A DNA stretch of 24,134 nt from Actinomycetota bacterium. GTDB taxonomy: Bacteria; Actinomycetota; Acidimicrobiia; Actinomarinales; Actinomarinaceae. Position 1 is the first letter of the stretch. Every line of letters begins with the position of its first letter. A program made the position numbers and the translations under genes. The notes below the pieces were generated by a model, which searched no databases, was not told the origin of the DNA, and worked only from the letters and a program-made list of their open reading frames with translations. Of this stretch, positions 20,050 through 24,134 are shown piece by piece. The stretch lies in contig PBPX01000045.1 of assembly GCA_002724835.1 (NCBI GenBank), positions 1-24,134 of the forward strand, read 5' to 3'.

Positions 20050-21068
20050 TAGCTTTGTATTCCAAACACCAGTCCATCAACAGATACTGATTCAGGATAC
20101 TTTGCTCTTAGATATTTTCTTGCTTGATTTAATAATAATTGTTGATATTGAAGTAATGAATTTCTGACACTATTAGAACTACCTACTGGATAATTAGATA
20201 CTGCTAATTGGTCAGATATATAATCTGTTGTTGCTGCAGGTATATCTCTACCTGCCATCATTTGAGCTGCAACACCTGCCATAATAATTGGTTCATATTC
20301 ATCTTCTAAGCCTATAGTTGCTAATGTATCAGACTCTCCTGTAGGTTCTATAAATTTCTTTTTAAATGTTACATAAGAAGTATGCCCTGAAGATATACCT
20401 GCGAATTGTATAGCGTGTACAACTGAAGGACCTGTTGAATAAGTAAATGTTCTTTCTACACCATCACTATCATTATATGTAAATGGATTAGGAAGTTCTA
20501 TTAAAGAACATGTAACTGGAGCAAAGTTTACACCAGTAGTATCTGAATTAGAACTAAAATCTGTATATTGAGATATAGCACCAATTATAGAAACTACATA
20601 ATTATGTGTACCTACTGAATCATATGAACCTAGTAATGTATATCCATCTCCTACTGTTACGGATTGTGTATCAACAGCAAATAATGTAGGGAATAAATTA
20701 TTAATTTGGTCAACTACTGCATCAAATACAGCTTTTCTTGTAAAAACAGGTGCAATCTTAATTACTTTTCCTTCAGCATGTGTTGCTGCTGTAGTTCCTA
20801 ATGCACCTCTAACAACTGTTACTTGGTTATTAACTGTATCTAAATCAGTACAATACATAAGTTCTTGTTCACACTCAATAATTGTTCCTGCATCCATTGC
20901 ATCTTTTTCTTCTTGTGTTAATAAATCACCATTGAATGTAACAGTTGTAGCTGAAGCACTTAAAGTTCCTGAACCTGCAGCTATTGCTGTATATGAATTT
21001 AAATCATCCATAGGTTCTAGGTATTCTCTGAAAACTCTATCTATTAATCCTGCAATATCTGAACTCAT
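20049..21068 (-). CDS. Head-tail connector or neck protein, 339 aa
   Basis: Begins MSSDIAGLIDRVFREYLEPMDD, a start I associate with neck proteins of actinophages. A strand-rich domain follows (about 30-110: TLSASATTVTFNGDLLTQEEKDAMDAG, IIECEQELMYCTD, QVTVVRGALGTTAATHAEG). FTRKAVFDAVVDQINNLFPTLF is a helical pair, then a beta sandwich (about 130-230) and a helical end (RNSLLQYQQLLLNQARKYLRAKYP). The place between capsid and tail genes fits a connector. The family identity is from memory. Confidence 0.68.
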   Translation of the reverse strand: MSSDIAGLIDRVFREYLEPMDDLNSYTAIAAGSGTLSASATTVTFNGDLLTQEEKDAMDAGTIIECEQELMYCTDLDTVNNQVTVVRGALGTTAATHAEGKVIKIAPVFTRKAVFDAVVDQINNLFPTLFAVDTQSVTVGDGYTLLGSYDSVGTHNYVVSIIGAISQYTDFSSNSDTTGVNFAPVTCSLIELPNPFTYNDSDGVERTFTYSTGPSVVHAIQFAGISSGHTSYVTFKKKFIEPTGESDTLATIGLEDEYEPIIMAGVAAQMMAGRDIPAATTDYISDQLAVSNYPVGSSNSVRNSLLQYQQLLLNQARKYLRAKYPESVSVDGLVFGIQS

Positions 21069-21262
21069 TATGCTGCCTTATCTTCTGCATTTACTGCTTT
21101 AGCAAAGTGTGATTGTCCAAACATAGCCATACCAAAAGTAGCACTACGCACTTCACTTACAGGTACAGCAGCTTCCATAGGATAGGATTCCTGAATAGGT
21201 GTACTACCTTTAGAATCTATATCTAAAGCTCTACCTTCTTTAATCATTAAGAGCATACTCAT
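21068..21262 (-). CDS. Small structural-region protein, 64 aa
   Basis: No family recognised. Soluble, with Met-rich ends (MSMLLMIKEGRALD; FGMAMFGQSHFAK) and Pro/Ser in the middle. It sits between decoration-like and connector genes with spacings of 8 bp and a 1-bp overlap, so it is very probably a virion or assembly protein. It has no membrane span and no cysteine. Confidence 0.62.
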   Translation of the reverse strand: MSMLLMIKEGRALDIDSKGSTPIQESYPMEAAVPVSEVRSATFGMAMFGQSHFAKAVNAEDKAA

Positions 21263-21270
21263 TGTTACTC

Positions 21271-21606
21271 CTAACTGTGTCTAAAGTGTAATACTATGTT
21301 TCTGTCTGCTGCTTCTGTTCCGTTAGATGATACTCTGAGATAACCATTACTTGCAAAAGCCCACCCTGAAGGGTCAACTCTTACCATGTTTCCTGCTGAA
21401 ACTGTGTAGCTTACTTCTGTGCCATCTGTTTCAAAAACATCAACCCATCCTGTACTACCATTCATAGAAAAATCAAATGTGATTGCAGAACCTGTCATTG
21501 CTGCAGGAAACTCAACACCACAAAGTAACATGCCGTCTGTCTTTACAGCTAGGCTATCATTGTTATCTTCGGATACATCTATTAAAGCTAATTTACTTCT
21601 TATCAT
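21271..21606 (-). CDS. Capsid decoration-like protein, 111 aa
   Basis: A strand-rich, cysteine-poor protein: DGMLLCGVEFPAAMTGSAITFDFSMNGSTGWVDVFETDGTEVSYTVSAGN reads as a small beta sandwich. It is directly downstream of the major capsid gene, the usual site of head-decoration or cement proteins. There is no sequence motif that settles its identity. The segment SWVDV-type turns and the ending IVLHFRHS suggest an immunoglobulin-like or jelly-roll fold. Confidence 0.6.
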   Translation of the reverse strand: MIRSKLALIDVSEDNNDSLAVKTDGMLLCGVEFPAAMTGSAITFDFSMNGSTGWVDVFETDGTEVSYTVSAGNMVRVDPSGWAFASNGYLRVSSNGTEAADRNIVLHFRHS

Positions 21607-21631
21607 ATATTCCTTACTATAGCAGAACTAT

Positions 21632-21653
21632 GGGAGCAGGTGGAGCTACTCCC
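21632..21653 (-). promoter_or_regulatory. Hairpin after the capsid gene
   Basis: On the leftward RNA, GGGAGTAG pairs with CTGCTCCC around CTCCAC, 8 bp including one U-G pair. It has no T-run, so it should not terminate fully. It may protect the 3' end of the abundant capsid mRNA or lower downstream expression. Confidence 0.5.
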
Positions 21654-21676
21654 AAAGTTCTTAATTTATTATAACT

Positions 21677-22801
21677 TTACGCTACTGATTGAATTTTGCA
21701 GTGATATGAAGGAGGTCCGAACTCGAATCCCATCTCCATATAAATTGCTTTACCAATTCTTGCGTTAGCATCTTGGTCAATGTCTCTTACAAACACTGTT
21801 CCATATCCAGGGATATTTGTGAACACTGGTTGTATATAAGCCAAATCTAAGATGAAAGCAGAGCCTGATGGCATGATATCAGGGTCAATAACCATTAATC
21901 CGATTGAACCGAATGGGGTTACGACTGTATCTATATCAACACCAGCAATGTTCCTATCTCTAGGAATGATTGCTCCAGCTATATCAACTGTACCTTTAAC
22001 AAGCTCGTTGTTAAGGTCTAGTAGTTGTTGTGGACTAACACAAAGTACAGGAGATTTCATTGGTGCATGATTGTCATACATTCTCTTTAACGCACCTGAT
22101 ATAGTTGCGAAAGAGATGACTTGACTTGTACCAGTTCCATCACCTGATGTGTCGTTGTAGTAGCAGTTACCACCTAATGGTTCTACTGCTGCAGAGTTGC
22201 TTTGGTTTTTGTTTAATGTAATCCATACATCAACACCATACATTTCTCTAGTTCCTGAACCTGCAGAGGTGTTAGCACCATCTGAGAAAGAACCATTGAA
22301 TGCAAACCACTCAACTTCTCTTGCTACTTTTTCCATAGCTTTTTCAAGCTGTAAAGCAAATTCATCGTTTACTGCGTTGCCACCGAATAATCCTTGTGCA
22401 GTACCTCCAGTTGTTGTTCCATCACCATCTGATTGTTCAGTGATAGCTGCAGATAAAGTAAAAGGATTTTGATTTCCTGTGGATGCCAAAGCTGTATATG
22501 TCATTTGAACACCTTTATGGAAAATTTGAGTTACATGTGTGTATGCAGCTCTTTTTCTTCCAAGATATTCTGTAGGTGTAGAACCTTCTTGACCTTTAGA
22601 AGGTTCAGAAGAAATGGTATAACTATCATCTACTTGGACTTGCCAATATGTAGAGCTTAGTGTTTTACCACCATTCAATCCGCCAACTGCAGATAGTAAA
22701 GGAGTTCTTTGACCACCAACTTTGAACAATTCACCAGTAAAGTTATTAATATTTTGTGCATATATTGGGGTACTTGCGTTTAACCCACTTATTTCTGCCA
22801 T
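21677..22801 (-). CDS. Major capsid protein (HK97-type fold, DUF5309-like)
   Basis: Forms the icosahedral shell. The 374-residue length, an N-terminal segment with FTGELFKVGGQRTPLLSAVGGLNGG and WQVQVDDSY, and the strand-rich C-terminus (SAFILDLAYIQPVFTNIPGYGTVFVRDIDQDANARIGKAIYMEMGFEFGPP) fit DUF5309-type capsid proteins. The gene follows a scaffold gene by 34 bases and precedes a decoration-like gene, as in most tailed phages. GAGGT upstream of ATG 22801 supports the start. Expected to be the most abundant virion protein. No protease gene lies in view, so any maturation enzyme is outside the window. Confidence 0.88.
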   Translation of the reverse strand: MAEISGLNASTPIYAQNINNFTGELFKVGGQRTPLLSAVGGLNGGKTLSSTYWQVQVDDSYTISSEPSKGQEGSTPTEYLGRKRAAYTHVTQIFHKGVQMTYTALASTGNQNPFTLSAAITEQSDGDGTTTGGTAQGLFGGNAVNDEFALQLEKAMEKVAREVEWFAFNGSFSDGANTSAGSGTREMYGVDVWITLNKNQSNSAAVEPLGGNCYYNDTSGDGTGTSQVISFATISGALKRMYDNHAPMKSPVLCVSPQQLLDLNNELVKGTVDIAGAIIPRDRNIAGVDIDTVVTPFGSIGLMVIDPDIMPSGSAFILDLAYIQPVFTNIPGYGTVFVRDIDQDANARIGKAIYMEMGFEFGPPSYHCKIQSVA

Positions 22802-22835
22802 ATTAATTTACCTCTATTCCGATATATTGCTACAT

Positions 22836-23324
22836 CTATTGTTTATCTTGTTCTTTTATTTTGTCCATCATTGCAAGTTTTGCACCAATGGAATTTTTTA
22901 CAGAAGTATCTGGGTCATTTATATAGTTAACAGCTTGCTGCAGAGCATCTGCAGGTTCGTTATCTACACCCAGTTTATTAAGTTGCTCAACTCTAGATTG
23001 AGCTTCAATTACGTTCTCTGTAGGTGGAGCTGCAGGTTCAGGTGTATCAGTATTAATAACATCTTCACCAAACTCTGTATTAACAAAATCTTGTATAGCC
23101 TCAACTGTTACGTCTCCGTCATACAATTTTGTTACAGCTTTACCCAATCCTTTATCTGAGGATAAGCCCATCGAGGTGAGTGCAGAATCCATTGCTTGTG
23201 TTTTAAATTGTTTATTCTCAGCTTTGAGTTTTTTATACTCTTGTCTAAGTTGTTTAATATTATCAGTATCCAATGTTTCTTCAACCTCCTCTACTGCTAC
23301 TTCATTTACTTGTTTTTCACTCAT
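22836..23324 (-). CDS. Scaffolding protein, 162 aa
   Basis: Acidic N-terminus (VNEVAVEEVEETLDTDNIK), then a coiled coil (QLRQEYKKLKAENKQFKTQAMDSAL, about 25-50). A disordered Pro/Glu segment (TPEPAAPPTENVIE) and a helical C-terminus (KNSIGAKLAMMDKIKEQDK) with basic residues follow. Scaffold proteins typically are acidic coiled coils whose basic C-terminal helix touches the capsid protein. Placement directly before the capsid gene agrees. AGAAG upstream of ATG 23324 serves as ribosome-binding site. It is the first gene after the promoter at 23492-23520, and a structured leader precedes it. Confidence 0.82.
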   Translation of the reverse strand: MSEKQVNEVAVEEVEETLDTDNIKQLRQEYKKLKAENKQFKTQAMDSALTSMGLSSDKGLGKAVTKLYDGDVTVEAIQDFVNTEFGEDVINTDTPEPAAPPTENVIEAQSRVEQLNKLGVDNEPADALQQAVNYINDPDTSVKNSIGAKLAMMDKIKEQDKQ

Positions 23325-23353
23325 AATTTTTACTTCTCCATTTTCTCTAGCAT

Positions 23354-23485
23354 AAAAAATCCCATAACAATAATCGCTAGGTAATTAAAAGGGATGTCAC
23401 AAGGGATTTATGGTACAAGTTGGACACCTTGGATAACCAACTGCTTTACGACCCTATATTTAGAGTGCCGACCTCGACAGGCACT
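23354..23485 (-). promoter_or_regulatory. Structured leader of the capsid operon with terminator-like hairpin
   Basis: From a predicted start near 23485 the leftward RNA opens with a hairpin AGTGCC-TGTCGAGGTC-GGCACT (23485-23464). Near its end, AAATCCC (23409-23403) pairs with GGGATTT (23363-23357) followed by more T residues, a 7-bp attenuator-like fold. ATCCC at 23395-23391 competes for the same GGGAT. The pair of exclusive folds suggests conditional termination, but the stem is weak. Confidence 0.42.
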
Positions 23486-23491
23486 ATATCT

Positions 23492-23520
23492 AGTATATAA
23501 GAATCTAAATCTAAAGTCAA
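23492..23520 (-). promoter_or_regulatory. Leftward promoter for the structural genes
   Basis: On the minus strand TTGACT (23520-23515), 17-bp spacer, TATACT (23497-23492). Both hexamers match consensus at five of six positions. The spacer carries the double TAGATTT repeat that also occurs at 419-442 and resembles 629-654. It drives scaffold and capsid genes at high level, separate from the upstream 23530 gene. Confidence 0.75.
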
Positions 23521-23529
23521 GGTTTAGAT

Positions 23530-24134
23530 TTATGTTTCAGTTAATCCTGTAACTTCTCCTGTTTGTGCTCTATATGAACCTGTTGCTGTAGAACTTCCTG
23601 TTCTATTCTGTGCTTCTATAGCTTGTATTTGTTCTATTGCTTCAGAATCTTTAAATAAAGATGCTTCCAATACTCTTGCTGCTGAACCTACAGTAGTAGT
23701 TCTATTTTGCCTTCTAGCCATACTACCTAATAATCTTGCAGTTGTAGCAGCAGTAGCAAACTGTGTTCTAGCTTGACCTAATGTAATTCCTGCTTGTGTA
23801 AACTCTTGTATTCTTTCGAGTGAAACATCTTCACCTATTTCAGTTGTATATACAGCTCCTAGTTCTGAAGCATTTAATCTTTTCTGTAGTATCTCATTAT
23901 TTAAATTAGGGTCTATAGCTAAAGCAAGTATAGATGATTCATCTAATGTAACAGACTCTCCTAACTCACTTGAATAATAATCATTGTAAGCTGATACAAT
24001 ATTCTGTTTCATATCTTCATCCATTCTGTCAAATATTTTACTTCTAACAGTTTTAACTCTGTTTATATATTCATTAGGAGCTACTTGATTACCTACCATA
24101 GTTGCATATATTTCTTTACCTTTTTGTTTAGCAT
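23530..24134 (-). CDS. Virion or head-associated protein, C-terminal part (5' end beyond window)
   Basis: The frame is open to the right edge. Codons continue upstream of the first ATG at 24099 (AKQKGKEIYAT), so the real start lies outside. The visible 200 residues are largely helical (VKTVRSKIFDRMDEDMKQNIV), with an Ala/Thr-rich stretch (ARTQFATAATTARLLGSMARR) and a Ser/Thr/Gly tail (GSSTATGSYRAQTGEVTG). By position upstream of scaffold and capsid it should be a portal-associated, minor head or ejection protein. I recognise no family. The last codons end just before the leftward promoter, with no terminator. Confidence 0.6.
   Translation of the reverse strand, partial: AKQKGKEIYATMVGNQVAPNEYINRVKTVRSKIFDRMDEDMKQNIVSAYNDYYSSELGESVTLDESSILALAIDPNLNNEILQKRLNASELGAVYTTEIGEDVSLERIQEFTQAGITLGQARTQFATAATTARLLGSMARRQNRTTTVGSAARVLEASLFKDSEAIEQIQAIEAQNRTGSSTATGSYRAQTGEVTGLTET

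Noticed and set aside
23390..23470. tRNA-like sequence on the minus strand
   Set aside because: A 5+7+5 arm (GGTGT-CCAACTT-GTACC) looks like a tRNA arm, but there is no T-loop, no matching acceptor stem and no T33.

Overview
The window reads as part of a tailed-phage genome, AT-rich and tightly packed, with genes in two converging arms. Rightward genes (2-11049) cover regulation, recombination and DNA modification. Leftward genes (24134-11050) cover the virion and lysis. The arms meet with no base between the last stop codons (11049/11050). The short tail module (connector-like protein, a 646-residue propeller-like protein, then fibre-like proteins, with no tape-measure gene visible) suggests a podovirus. 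An actinobacterial, probably aquatic, host is an inference from the holin type, a Thr/Pro linker of the kind seen in actinobacterial secreted proteins, and one promoter placed as if for a leaderless mRNA.

Left region (1-3017): three small genes separated by three long non-coding stretches (173-704, 1137-1872, 2323-3017). These stretches hold two strong terminators, 15-bp TATGCATWATGCATA palindromes, 17-bp tandem repeats beside an AT-rich tract, and several foldable RNA segments. The largest, about 620 nt at 2378-3000, forms a chain of perfect or near-perfect 12-18 bp stems and ends at the ribosome-binding site of the next gene. It looks like a large ornate non-coding RNA or an elaborate 5' leader.

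Operon 3018-7455: seven genes with mostly 4-14 bp overlaps: a basic protein, an acidic protein, two small zinc-finger proteins, an acidic protein, a MoxR-type AAA+ ATPase and a vWA-domain protein. A 58-nt three-way-junction RNA with two GCAA tetraloops and a strong terminator close it. A large structured RNA feeding a MoxR/vWA operon is the most unusual combination here.

Operon 7653-11049: HTH protein, SbcD-like metallophosphoesterase, a 22-residue membrane peptide, Rad52-like annealing protein, SPPY DNA methyltransferase, a 44-residue zinc ribbon and a winged-helix-like protein. This is a recombination and modification module.

Leftward arm: a 5'-truncated structural protein at the right edge, a strong promoter with a structured leader, then scaffold, major capsid protein, decoration-like protein, connector, propeller protein, fibre proteins, small membrane proteins, a very acidic 674-residue secreted protein, a DUF5675 lysin and an r1t-like holin. 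Several genes too short for usual calling were found by direct reading: 8958-9026, 10680-10814, 11890-12012, 14295-14333 and 14721-14852.
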